This document shows positions 35,216-43,841 of a stretch of DNA of 64,000 nt, one piece after another. Both the position numbers and the translations under genes were made by a program. Positions within the stretch are counted from its first letter, which is position 1, and each line of letters opens with the position of its first letter. Source of the stretch: Actinomycetota bacterium (GTDB taxonomy: Bacteria; Actinomycetota; Acidimicrobiia; IMCC26256; PALSA-610); NCBI GenBank assembly GCA_005773635.1, contig SXHN01000118.1, positions 62,001-126,000 on the forward strand, read 5' to 3'. The notes beneath the pieces are model-generated. The model worked only from the letters and a program-made list of their open reading frames with translations. It did not search any database and had not been told where the DNA came from.

Positions 35216-37433
35216 CATTGATTGCAGTGCTCGACGAATAGACAATCTGGCTCTGTATCGAACCGGTCGCCCCCGATGAGCTACTCGCCGCGCCGATTCC
35301 AGCCACGTTGATCGCACGCACTTGGTAATTGCAGAGATTGCCAACACCGCATGTGATGTCGTTGTAGGTCAGCGTTGCCGCAGTAGTTGAGTCGATGCCG
35401 ACGTAAGAAGACGTGCCCGCATTGAATCGTTCAACTACATAGCCGAGAATCGCACGACCGCCGTCGGAGCTGGGTGGCGTCCAATTGAGTCGCACTGCAC
35501 CCTTGGTGGTGCTCGCGGCTGCCGGCTGAAGCGTGGGAGCGCTCGGAACGTTGGTACCAGTCGCAACCGCGGTGGCGCTTTGCACTCCGGTGCCAATCGA
35601 GTTGATCGCCGCGACTCGATACTGACATGACGTTGCTGCGCCGCACGTCGGGTCTTGGATTGTCAAAGCCGCGGTGTTTGCCACCACTGCCGCGTTCGGA
35701 GAAATTCGCGACACGGTGTAGCCCGTCACAACGTGTCCACCATCATTGGCTGGTGGTGTCCACGACAGCGACACTCCGCCCAGCACGGTGCCAGGGACGG
35801 CGACCACGTTTTGCGGAGCGAGTGGCGCGCCAGCCCCAATCGCGACGGCAGCGGCTGGCGCACCTGTACCCGTTGCGTTCTCGCCGTACACGAAGTAGAG
35901 GCAAATGACAGTGGCACCGCAGGTGGTGTCCGCATAGGAAAACACTGATCCGCCGACAGTCGCTACGAAGGTCGCCGCACCCGAACCGATCACCCTCGTA
36001 ATGGTGTAACCAGTAACTGGCAGGCCTGGCGGCGCGTCTGCTGCGGTCCACGCGAGATCTACTCGGCCTGCGACCGAGGCCGCGGTCGCTGCAGTCAGGT
36101 TCTTTGGTGGGCCGGCAAACAATGAACCAGTGGCGGTCTTCGTAGTAGTCAACAAGCTCTGGTTACCCCAGCTGTCTTTGACCGCAATCCTGTAAGTGCA
36201 AGTACTGCCGAAGCCGCAGCCAGGATCGGTCGCGCTCAATGCGTTGCCTGGTACGACGATTCCGAAACCACCGAGGGTGAGATCTTGCCAACTCGCGTGC
36301 GCGCTACACGAGCTTTTGCATCGAAATACTTGATACTGCAGGTTGCCGGTGCCGCCGTCGATCGGAGCGCCCCATTGCAAGTCGACAGCACCAGGAAGTG
36401 ATCCTGTGAAGACATCAAAATTCGTAGGTTGGTAGGGCTGCAAGAATTGATGACGCCAATCTCCCCAACCAAGTGAGTTATGCGCGCGTATGCGATACGC
36501 GCACGTCGTTGCGTCAACCGGACACGTCATCGATGTCGTCAGCACGTTTCCGAGTGCTGTGGTTGAGGCAGTGTTCCAAAACGGATCCACGTCTTCACAA
36601 GCACCCCAACCCGCGCAATACTGAGCTTCGTACTTATCAATTTGCACACCATTGGTGTCGGGAGCACCCCAAGTGATCGTCACCAGCGACGATCCTGTGG
36701 CCAGGCTGATCGGCGCCGCGCTGCTCGTGATGGTCTGCACCACGGCTGGCACATCGAAGTTCGCGAGCCACGACGCACTGGGAAGGCTAACGCCGATTGA
36801 GTTCACGGCGCGCAATCGAAAATAACAGAACGGCTGGCCGGTCCCGCACCAGTTTGCGTTTACGGAACCACCCGCGCCAGGGTCCGAACCGCCGACCGTC
36901 CATGCCACATTGTCGAGGCTGTACTCGTAGCGGTACGAACTCACGCTCGCGCCACCGTTGTTGGCGGGTGCTGCGAAACTGATCGTGGCCTTGCCTGCAA
37001 GCGGCCCTGCATTTGCTCGGACATTTTGCGGTTTGCTCGGTGCCGCCCACTTTCCAAATACCAGATTGCTCGGCGCACTCACACCCGATGCGTTCACGGA
37101 ATACACACGAAACCAGCATCCAGAGTTCGGAGTTCGGGTTGCACCACAGGCAAGGGACGCGGAAGTCGCGTTCGAAGTACCGATCGTGGTCGGGGTCGAC
37201 CACGTTGTGCCATTCACCGACACCGAGCCGCGGAAACTCGTAACTGCGGCCGAAACCGGAGGTGAGCCCCACTTAATGGTGATCTGTCCTGCCGTTGGGC
37301 CGCCGGTCCCGGATTTCAAGTTGGGCGCTGGGGGAATCGCCGCGGAGGCTGGGGCGGCAAGTGGGACGACGAGTGCAGCACACACGGTGCTCAGCACGGC
37401 GAAGCGGCCACATCGTTTCCAATTCCACATCAT
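34383..37433 (-). CDS. Secreted surface protein with seven FN3 domains and FG-GAP repeats
   Basis: A 1016-residue exported protein. A signal peptide (residues 1 to about 31, ending PASA) is followed by seven fibronectin type III domains (about 35-735) and six FG-GAP-like repeats (about 740-1016). Every FN3 domain carries a cysteine pair just before or in its YRVxAxNS-type strand (for example TCGAATSCQYRV and TCGVGNLCNYQV), suggesting a disulfide in each. No catalytic domain, sortase motif or membrane anchor is visible at the C-terminus. It probably acts in adhesion or matrix binding. ATG at 37433 or 37430 opens the signal peptide. Confidence 0.85.
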   Translation of the reverse strand: MMWNWKRCGRFAVLSTVCAALVVPLAAPASAAIPPAPNLKSGTGGPTAGQITIKWGSPPVSAAVTSFRGSVSVNGTTWSTPTTIGTSNATSASLACGATRTPNSGCWFRVYSVNASGVSAPSNLVFGKWAAPSKPQNVRANAGPLAGKATISFAAPANNGGASVSSYRYEYSLDNVAWTVGGSDPGAGGSVNANWCGTGQPFCYFRLRAVNSIGVSLPSASWLANFDVPAVVQTITSSAAPISLATGSSLVTITWGAPDTNGVQIDKYEAQYCAGWGACEDVDPFWNTASTTALGNVLTTSMTCPVDATTCAYRIRAHNSLGWGDWRHQFLQPYQPTNFDVFTGSLPGAVDLQWGAPIDGGTGNLQYQVFRCKSSCSAHASWQDLTLGGFGIVVPGNALSATDPGCGFGSTCTYRIAVKDSWGNQSLLTTTKTATGSLFAGPPKNLTAATAASVAGRVDLAWTAADAPPGLPVTGYTITRVIGSGAATFVATVGGSVFSYADTTCGATVICLYFVYGENATGTGAPAAAVAIGAGAPLAPQNVVAVPGTVLGGVSLSWTPPANDGGHVVTGYTVSRISPNAAVVANTAALTIQDPTCGAATSCQYRVAAINSIGTGVQSATAVATGTNVPSAPTLQPAAASTTKGAVRLNWTPPSSDGGRAILGYVVERFNAGTSSYVGIDSTTAATLTYNDITCGVGNLCNYQVRAINVAGIGAASSSSGATGSIQSQIVYSSSTAINVQGVQLPLAGDFTGDGKSDILWYVPGSGTDTLFVSIGNGNFVGGPAVNISGTYTPIVGDFNGDGGDDVLWYAPGTKSDSLWLSNLNGTFRSGPKPNINGIYKPLVGKFDNDDASDILWYAPGSAPESLWLSDGDGSFHGGKKPNVNSSYVPAIGDFDGNGHSDILWYAPGSNPESLWLANGDSLGGFHNGPKPNINGSYTLIPGDFDGDAITDVFFYAPGSATESMWLGGSAGTFTTTSAASVSSSYLPASGDFDGNGKSDIEWFSPTGTDRLWLFL

Positions 37434-37544
37434 GGGAGGGCTCCACCCTGTTCCCGAAGGCTCCGCCAGCCTTACAACTCGTGTCCCAAGTATGGCACCT
37501 TGAACCCCGCAAACAACAGCGGGGATCGCCAAGTGTGGCTCACG

Positions 37545-38021
37545 TCAACTGCGGTCGGTTTCTTCGACCGCCACGGTCGTCATGACATCGCCCACCTTGA
37601 CCGCCAACGCAAATTCCATCCCCGAGACCACATACCCAAAGAGGCTGTATGCCTTGTCGAGCTTGCGGGTGCAGTCATCGATGCAGATAAAGAACTGCGA
37701 ACCGTTGGTGTTGCGGCCCGAATTGGCCATCGCAACCGCACCAAGGGTGTATTCGCCCTTGACTGGCTCATCTGAGAATTTGTAGCCCGGGCCGCCCGTA
37801 CCAGTCCCCTGGGGGCAACCGCCTTGGATCACGAAATCTGGCACGACGCGGTGAAACGTCAAGCCGTCGTAGTACCCCTGGCGAGCCAATCCAACAAAAT
37901 TGTTGACGGTGTTGGCAGCCAACTGCGGGTCGAGATCCATCACAATGTCGCCAGCGTCCAGCGCGATTGTGACTCGATAGATCTTCGATCCGTCGATTTG
38001 GTATTCGGGCATGTCGGCCAT
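37545..38021 (-). CDS. ppi: Cyclophilin-type peptidyl-prolyl isomerase
   Basis: A 158-residue cyclophilin catalysing proline cis-trans isomerisation. FHRVVPDFVIQGG carries the catalytic arginine and phenylalanine, and NTNGSQFFI and GYVVSGM are standard motifs. No signal peptide is seen, so it is cytoplasmic. AAGGA six bases before the ATG at 38021 is a good ribosome site. It lies nine bases after the ccmI-like gene and probably rides on the ccm transcript, but the role in folding is likely general. Confidence 0.94.
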   Translation of the reverse strand: MADMPEYQIDGSKIYRVTIALDAGDIVMDLDPQLAANTVNNFVGLARQGYYDGLTFHRVVPDFVIQGGCPQGTGTGGPGYKFSDEPVKGEYTLGAVAMANSGRNTNGSQFFICIDDCTRKLDKAYSLFGYVVSGMEFALAVKVGDVMTTVAVEETDRS

Positions 38022-38030
38022 GAGGGTTCC

Positions 38031-38804
38031 TTATGGAGTAGTGGACGAAGTGACGGTGGTCGGCGACGAGGTCGGCGACGGATCCACCGATGATCCGAGC
38101 ACACTACGAGCCATCGGTGCGTAGGGTCCGTTCGGGGCAAGGCGCAGATACTCATCCAGGAACGGTTTCGCGTCCGCAGGTCGATCTTGCAGACGGGCCA
38201 AGAGCACACCCTGGAATGCGAACGCATCTGCATACGTAGAATCGATCTCGATCGCTCGGTCGAGCGACACGCGAGCGGCCTCGATCAATTTGGGCGTCGA
38301 CTCGCCAGCCTGAGCTTGCGCTATCAATAACTTGGCGAGTTCCACGTGAACTTCAGGTCGATTGGCATCCAGTTTCAAGGCCTTTTGAAACTCCTCGAAG
38401 GCAGATCTCGAATCGCTGACGCTCACAAACCTCGCGGCTCGGCGCATATGCGCATCGTAGGTATCCGTGGTGTCGTTACCGCTCAACGTTTCGCCGGGCG
38501 CCCGGGTACCGGACGACTTTGCCAACATGAATACCGAAGCGCCCATGAACACCAGAATCGCGACGATCGCAAACCATCGTTTACCCGCCGGAATCGGCGG
38601 CGCTTTCAGCTGTCGGTCGTCGCCACCGCCAAGGGCGCGAATCACATTGGCCGCACGCGCCGTGTAGTCGGAATGCAGTGAGGCGTACGTATCCCCATCG
38701 ATTCCGCCCTCCGCGAGTTCGGCTTCGAGATCTTCGAGTGACCGCAGCAAAAACTCACGTTCCGATTCAAGCTCGGTGCGCCGTTGCGCAGTGATTTTTG
38801 CCAC
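38031..38804 (-). CDS. ccmI: CcmI-like tetratricopeptide membrane protein
   Basis: A 257-residue protein with an N-terminal coiled helical segment (RRTELESEREFLLRSLEDL), one membrane span near residues 78-95 and TPR-like repeats in the C-terminal half (about 125-230). Its place after ccmH, and the overall CcmI/CycH-like layout, suggest it holds apocytochrome c for heme ligation. The N-terminal part has the DLEAELAEG-type sequence seen in CcmI. It ends in a Ser/Thr/Pro tail. Assignment rests partly on position. Confidence 0.8.
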   Translation of the reverse strand: MAKITAQRRTELESEREFLLRSLEDLEAELAEGGIDGDTYASLHSDYTARAANVIRALGGGDDRQLKAPPIPAGKRWFAIVAILVFMGASVFMLAKSSGTRAPGETLSGNDTTDTYDAHMRRAARFVSVSDSRSAFEEFQKALKLDANRPEVHVELAKLLIAQAQAGESTPKLIEAARVSLDRAIEIDSTYADAFAFQGVLLARLQDRPADAKPFLDEYLRLAPNGPYAPMARSVLGSSVDPSPTSSPTTVTSSTTP

Positions 38805-38806
38805 GG

Positions 38807-39250
38807 CTAAGCCTTCCGTGCCGATGCCACGACTGCAGCATCGTCGTCATTGGCCTGCAACCGCGGATCGGACCGCCATCGGTGGATTGCAAACATCAAT
38901 GCGGCGCCAGCGCCAAACAAGCCAATCACCGGCAAACCCCAAGCAACCAATCCGATTCCGGAATCGCCCGGCACCAAGATGTAACGCTCCCTGGTCGATC
39001 GGTAGTAGTCCATGATGGCGGCGTCAGATTCGCCGTTGCCAATGCGACGCGCAATGTCCGCGCGAATTTCACGTGCCGGAACCGCGTTGCTTTCGGCAAC
39101 GGTTTCGCCGTCGCACACTGGGCAGGCGATTCGTTTACTCAACCGCAACTCCCTCGCAGCCGGGTCATCACTGTCGCTTCGCAACGTCGCAACCAGCACG
39201 CCCACGACTATGAGCAACAACGCGGGAACCATCGCGATCTTCTTGCTCAT
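38807..39250 (-). CDS. ccmH: Cytochrome c-type biogenesis protein CcmH
   Basis: A 147-residue CcmH/CycL-type protein. The redox motif ACPVCDGETVAES near residue 43 is the LRCPxCQ-like CxxC of the apocytochrome thioreductase. It has an N-terminal membrane anchor (MVPALLLIVVGVLVAT) and a C-terminal one (GLVAWGLPVIGLFGAGAAL). It reduces the apocytochrome disulfide so heme can attach. Its start overlaps the stop of ccmG by four bases. Confidence 0.93.
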   Translation of the reverse strand: MSKKIAMVPALLLIVVGVLVATLRSDSDDPAARELRLSKRIACPVCDGETVAESNAVPAREIRADIARRIGNGESDAAIMDYYRSTRERYILVPGDSGIGLVAWGLPVIGLFGAGAALMFAIHRWRSDPRLQANDDDAAVVASARKA

Positions 39251-39777
39251 GCTCGCTGCAACTCTGTAATCAACGCGCTGATCTTCAGCACATCAATCGG
39301 ACCCGCCACGAACGCTCTCACGATCCCGCTGCGGTCGATGATGAACGACTCGGGCTGGCCCTCCACCCGGTAATCCAAAGCGATTCGCGCATCGGGGTCG
39401 AACACAAGCGTGTAGTTCATTCCCTCCGATTCAGCGTATTTGCGCGCAGCCTTTTCCGAACGAGCGTCATGCACGACGCCGATCATCGCGAAACTCTCAT
39501 CCGCCTCTCGCGCAGTGGCCAATGCCACGAGATCACGTGTCTCTTCGATACAAGGAGCGCACCATTCGTTCCAAAAGTTGACCAGAACCACACGGCCGCG
39601 ATACGAGCTCAACGCAATGGACTGGTTGTCGAAGTCGGGAGTTCGAAATTCGGGAGCAGGTTCATTGATCAGCGAGGAAGTGGGTTGTGTTTTGTTTCCC
39701 AGTGCGACCACCAGCACGGTGCCAAACCCAACAATCACAATCGCAACGATCGCGACCGCCCACCGAATCCGAGTCAT
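39247..39777 (-). CDS. ccmG: Thiol-disulfide oxidoreductase CcmG/DsbE
   Basis: A 176-residue membrane-anchored thioredoxin-fold protein. The anchor is at residues 5-28 and the active site EWCAPC near residue 75, followed by a cis-proline segment GQPESFIID. It re-reduces CcmH and apocytochrome. The ATG at 39777 is chosen because its ATGA overlaps the ccmF stop; an upstream extension would be a highly basic, non-family N-terminus. Confidence 0.92.
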   Translation of the reverse strand: MTRIRWAVAIVAIVIVGFGTVLVVALGNKTQPTSSLINEPAPEFRTPDFDNQSIALSSYRGRVVLVNFWNEWCAPCIEETRDLVALATAREADESFAMIGVVHDARSEKAARKYAESEGMNYTLVFDPDARIALDYRVEGQPESFIIDRSGIVRAFVAGPIDVLKISALITELQRA

Positions 39778-41768
39778 ACCGGCACTCCCCCGCCGTCGGC
39801 GGCCACCTGCGCGTCGCCGCGGCGCTTCGGGATCAGACACAGCATTGTGCCGAAGGCCATCATCGCGCCCCCTATCCAGAGCCACACGATCATCGGGTTC
39901 ACCGCGACTGACACGGTGACCGCGCCGTCGTCGTCGACATCAGGAGCCGCCACCAACGTGAGGTACACATCCCGGGCAATTCCGGTTCGAACCGACGGGG
40001 TACCAATACCTTCATTGGCGTTGCGATAGGTCGAGATCGAAGGCGCAAAGACACCGAGATTCTCTCCGCCATAGTGGATTGAAAACTCCGATCGCAGCGT
40101 TGCTTTTTGGGGCGACGCGGTGGTAGTCGTACGCAGGTACGTAATGGTGTGCCCTGCCACAACTCCTGATTCACCGGCTCGAAGTCGTAACTCTCGTTTA
40201 CTTGCGCTGCCCTGCGAAGCGGCAATCGCGACGGCGATAAAGATCACACCGACATGCACGACGAGACCACCCCAACGGCGCGGATTACCCCGGATCGTGC
40301 GGCCGAACGCGACCAAAAGGTTTTCGTTCAGTGCCTTCTTGCGCCCCGTTACAGCAACCGCGAAATTGCGCACAATGCCCGCGAGCGCAAATGCACCGAG
40401 ACCATATGCCGCCGCTCCCGAGAATCCCGCGGTGCCGAACAATGCTGATAGCACGATGGCGATCGCGCCGCACCACATCGGCAGAAGCAAACGGTCGCGC
40501 AAGATCTCATTGCTCGTGGCCCGCCACGGAAGCACAGGTGCGACCGCCATCAAAAACAGCAGTGACAAACCAATCGGGGTGGTCATCGTCTCAAAATATG
40601 GAGAACCGATCGAAAGCTGCTTCGACTGCAGGGCTTCCACCAGCAACGGATACACAGTGCCGGTGAGCACGACCAGTGCGAAACCTGCGAACAAGAGATT
40701 ATTCAACAGAAATGCCGATTCGCGAGAGACGACAGAATCAATTCGGCCCGGGGTCCGCAACCGGTCGCCGCGCCATGCAATCAGGCCCAATCCAGTTACA
40801 ACTACGAGACCAAAAAATGTCAATAACGCAGGGCCTATCGAACTTTCACTAAACGCGTGAACTGAAGTGATAACGCCAGAACGGGTCAAAAACGTACCCA
40901 AAATCGTGAGTGAAAACGTGGCGATAATCAGCGAAAGATTCCACACCCTCAGCATGGCGCGCCGCTCTTGCACCATCACTGAATGAATGAACGCGGTAGC
41001 GGTCAGCCAAGGCAGCAGCGAAGCATTTTCGACCGGATCCCAGCCCCAATAGCCGCCCCACCCAAGCACTTCGTAGCTCCACCAAGCGCCAAGGATGATC
41101 CCGATCGTCAAGAATCCCCATGCCACCATCGACGCACGGCGGGTGTCGGCCAGCCACCCTTCGCCGAATCGCCCAGTAATCAATGCAGCAATCGCAAAAC
41201 TAAACGGGATGGTCATACCCACGTACCCCGCGTACAAAAACGGTGGATGAAACGCCACGAGTGGGTGGTTTTGCAGCAGAGGGTTGGGCCCACTGCCGTC
41301 GAGAATGAACTTGTCGCTGAGGGCGAAAGGATTGGCAACCGTGACCGTTAGACCGAGGAAAAAAAGCGCGACGACATACTGCACGATGGTGGCCCAGGCA
41401 ACGAGTGGATCTCCCGCGCGCTTGCGAAACGCCCATGATGTCCCGACCAAAAAGAAGCCGAGCATGAGAATCCACAACAAGATGGAACCCTCGAGTGCCG
41501 ACCACGCCGCCGTTGTGGTGAAGAGGCGAGGGGTTCCATTGGCCACGTTGTTCGCCACATACTTGATCGAATAGTCACGGTCGTGCAGGGCGAATTGAAT
41601 CGCGGCCATCGCGGTCACGCCAGATAACAAAATTCCCACGGTGAATTGGCGCGACAGCCGCATGTAACGCACTTCGCCACTGGAGATACCCCGGGCCATG
41701 ACAACGATGCCCAAGAGGGCGCACGTCACGCCGAACATAAGTGAAAACGTGCCGATATGAGCTGTCAT
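39774..41768 (-). CDS. ccmF: Cytochrome c heme lyase CcmF
   Basis: A 664-residue polytopic membrane protein with about 14-15 spans. The heme-handling WWD domain reads WGGYWGWDPVENASLLPWL near residue 230. LLQNHPLVAFHPPFLYAGY and SGVITSVHAF carry conserved histidines. It joins heme from holo-CcmE to the cysteines of apocytochrome c on the outer face of the membrane. It starts 12 bases after ccmE. Confidence 0.96.
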   Translation of the reverse strand: MTAHIGTFSLMFGVTCALLGIVVMARGISSGEVRYMRLSRQFTVGILLSGVTAMAAIQFALHDRDYSIKYVANNVANGTPRLFTTTAAWSALEGSILLWILMLGFFLVGTSWAFRKRAGDPLVAWATIVQYVVALFFLGLTVTVANPFALSDKFILDGSGPNPLLQNHPLVAFHPPFLYAGYVGMTIPFSFAIAALITGRFGEGWLADTRRASMVAWGFLTIGIILGAWWSYEVLGWGGYWGWDPVENASLLPWLTATAFIHSVMVQERRAMLRVWNLSLIIATFSLTILGTFLTRSGVITSVHAFSESSIGPALLTFFGLVVVTGLGLIAWRGDRLRTPGRIDSVVSRESAFLLNNLLFAGFALVVLTGTVYPLLVEALQSKQLSIGSPYFETMTTPIGLSLLFLMAVAPVLPWRATSNEILRDRLLLPMWCGAIAIVLSALFGTAGFSGAAAYGLGAFALAGIVRNFAVAVTGRKKALNENLLVAFGRTIRGNPRRWGGLVVHVGVIFIAVAIAASQGSASKRELRLRAGESGVVAGHTITYLRTTTTASPQKATLRSEFSIHYGGENLGVFAPSISTYRNANEGIGTPSVRTGIARDVYLTLVAAPDVDDDGAVTVSVAVNPMIVWLWIGGAMMAFGTMLCLIPKRRGDAQVAADGGGVPV

Positions 41769-41780
41769 ATTGGTTCTGGG

Positions 41781-42266
41781 TTATCTATTCCGCGACTGCG
41801 CGGACTCGGCGGCTTCAGACGACTCTGGGGTTTTCGGACATCCGGTCGCGTCGAGTGCTTCGTCGACTGCACCTTTCATTTTGGCGTCGGACTTGTACGT
41901 CGCGCCATGGCGAACCTCAACTCTGCTACCTACGAGCACGTCGCCTTCCCAACGGGCATCGGCGAGCACCACCGCGATGCAGTCGGCGAACATCGCGGGT
42001 GGAGTATCGAGCACCCGAGCCGTGACCGTTGCTTTGCCATCAGTGATCGCAAACGTCGCACCGTTTTTGGCAGACCGATCAATGGTCTTCGGCTTCACCA
42101 CACCACCGACCTTGTTGGGTGCTGACCCGTCCTTCTCGCGGAGTTGCACTGCGGTCGAAACGCTCTCCATGTAGTTGAGATTCGACCCAAGATTCGTGAT
42201 CATCCAAACGACCGCACCAACACATACAACGATCGCCGCGATATACCGGCCCTTGAAGGCGCTCAT
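41781..42266 (-). CDS. ccmE: Heme chaperone CcmE
   Basis: A 161-residue protein with one N-terminal membrane span and an OB-fold domain. The heme-attachment site is recognisable as EVRHGATYKSD: the histidine that binds heme covalently in Gram-negative CcmE is kept, and the tyrosine follows four residues later. Some bacteria have cysteine at that position, so this is the histidine form. It receives heme from CcmC and passes it to CcmF. Start overlaps the ccmD stop (ATGA). Confidence 0.93.
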   Translation of the reverse strand: MSAFKGRYIAAIVVCVGAVVWMITNLGSNLNYMESVSTAVQLREKDGSAPNKVGGVVKPKTIDRSAKNGATFAITDGKATVTARVLDTPPAMFADCIAVVLADARWEGDVLVGSRVEVRHGATYKSDAKMKGAVDEALDATGCPKTPESSEAAESAQSRNR

Positions 42267-42403
42267 TCATTCGCCTCACGCACAGATCGGCGCGCTCGTC
42301 GCAGCTTCTTGGTAAGCCAAAATGCGTAGGAACCAAGTGCTCCGGCGGTCAGCCCGTACCCGCCGAGCACATAGCCCCACACGTGTTCGTAGTCGAGGCT
42401 CAT
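42263..42403 (-). CDS. ccmD: CcmD-like small membrane protein, 46 residues
   Basis: A short gene, easily missed, between ccmC and ccmE with four-base ATGA overlaps at both ends. It encodes a 46-residue protein beginning MSLDYEHVWGYVLGGYGLTA, with one membrane span (about residues 10-30) followed by a basic tail (KKLRRARRS). This is the size, topology and position of CcmD, which releases holo-CcmE from the CcmABC complex. CcmD sequences are weakly conserved, so order and topology are the main evidence. Confidence 0.85.
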   Translation of the reverse strand: MSLDYEHVWGYVLGGYGLTAGALGSYAFWLTKKLRRARRSVREANE

Positions 42404-43167
42404 ACCGTCACCGGGTTGGTAGTCGCTGGGCGATTCGATCTCTCGTCGATCGCCAGTTGCAGTTCCCGCTCGGCCAGACCTTCATCAAGCGCCAATAACT
42501 CCATTCGTCGCATACACATCCAGACGTACAGCAGGGTAAACGATGCGACCGCGAGCAGCAGCGTGAACTGCATCACCCCATCGCGAATGTGCAGCTGCAT
42601 CTTGTCGTTGAATACCGACCCTTCTTGGTGCAGCGTTGCCCACCACGAGACAGAAAAATGCACGATCGGAACGTCGATGAACGCAATGAGTCCTGCAATC
42701 GCGCTACGAGTTGCCCGTTGCTGCGGCGACCCACCGATCCGTCGCAACGCGAGATACCCAAGGTAGAGAAACAGCAGTATTGCCGTCGTGGTAAGGCGAG
42801 CTTCCCACGCCCACCACTGACCCCACACCGGCTTACCCCACAAGGATCCTCCGGCGAGCATGAGCGCGGTAAACATCACGCCCAATTCGCCTGAAGCGCC
42901 AGCCAAATAATCCCAGCGCAAGTGACGAGTGCGAGGAACCAAATAGAGCGCCGACGCAATGGCGGTGACTGTGAAGGCAAGATACGCAAGCCAAGCCGCT
43001 GGCACGTGCATGTACAACAACCGATAGGCGTCGCGCTGCTGTTCGTCTTTGGGTGCCACGACGAGCCCCATGACGAACGTCGCGCTCACCCCCGCGAATG
43101 CAGTAAGACCGAGCCATGGACGGCCAGCATTCACAGTCTGAGCGCGGCCTGATGCTTGTTTACTCAC
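42400..43167 (-). CDS. ccmC: Heme transporter/handling protein CcmC
   Basis: A 255-residue protein with six membrane spans. It has YMHVPAAWLAY with the first axial-type histidine and the WWD signature WGQWWAWEARLT near residue 128, where the normal aspartate is glutamate. VHFSVSWWATLHQ carries the second histidine region. It loads heme onto CcmE. GTG at 43167 overlaps the ccmB stop (GTGA) with GGAGG just upstream; an in-frame extension of 52 codons upstream is not family-like. Confidence 0.94.
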   Translation of the reverse strand: MSKQASGRAQTVNAGRPWLGLTAFAGVSATFVMGLVVAPKDEQQRDAYRLLYMHVPAAWLAYLAFTVTAIASALYLVPRTRHLRWDYLAGASGELGVMFTALMLAGGSLWGKPVWGQWWAWEARLTTTAILLFLYLGYLALRRIGGSPQQRATRSAIAGLIAFIDVPIVHFSVSWWATLHQEGSVFNDKMQLHIRDGVMQFTLLLAVASFTLLYVWMCMRRMELLALDEGLAERELQLAIDERSNRPATTNPVTV

Positions 43168-43841
43168 GCTTCCTCCATCAATGTGCCATACGCGATAAAT
43201 CCAACCGTGAGGTACAGCGCCCCAAACGCGCCGAGCAATTGCACCCAGGGCCAAGCTTCGCCGCTGCGACCCGCCAATGCCGACTCGAAGGCTTTGGTCG
43301 CTCCCAGCAGCACCGGGGCGCAAATCGGGAGCACGAGTAGTGGCACAAGGGTCTCGCGAACTTTCGCACCGGAGGCCAACACGCCATAGACGGTACCCGT
43401 GCTCGCGATACCAATGGTCGCGGAGATCGCCGCGATGACTAGCACCTCAAGTCCGCGCACGTCGATGCTGTACAGCATGAAGGTGGCGACGATCAGCACC
43501 AATTCGAGTGCCAGGAGTTGCACAACCACGGCGGCAACTTTTCCTAGGAAAATAGCGCCGCCATCCATACCGCTCAAGCGCAACGCATCACGAGCCCCGT
43601 GCTCAGCTTCGACCGCGATACTGCGCCCGACGGCAAGAATCGAAGAAAGCAGCACCGTGATCCAAAAGAGCCCCGGCGCGATCCGTGGCAGAATCGCGCT
43701 GTTGGGATCGAGCGTGAAAGCGAACAAGATCAGCACAAGCACACCGAACGGAAGCACCTGTGCCATGACCACCCGTGCGCGCAATTCAATGCGCAAATCT
43801 TTCGCACACACGAGGCGTGCCTCACTCCAGATACGACTCAC
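43164..43841 (-). CDS. ccmB: Heme exporter membrane subunit CcmB
   Basis: A 225-residue protein with six membrane spans, the permease subunit of the CcmAB ABC complex that drives release of heme-loaded CcmE. The N-terminal KDLRIELRAR and the GLFWITVLLSSILAVGRS segment are typical. Start and stop both overlap neighbours by four bases. Confidence 0.93.
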   Translation of the reverse strand: MSRIWSEARLVCAKDLRIELRARVVMAQVLPFGVLVLILFAFTLDPNSAILPRIAPGLFWITVLLSSILAVGRSIAVEAEHGARDALRLSGMDGGAIFLGKVAAVVVQLLALELVLIVATFMLYSIDVRGLEVLVIAAISATIGIASTGTVYGVLASGAKVRETLVPLLVLPICAPVLLGATKAFESALAGRSGEAWPWVQLLGAFGALYLTVGFIAYGTLMEEA

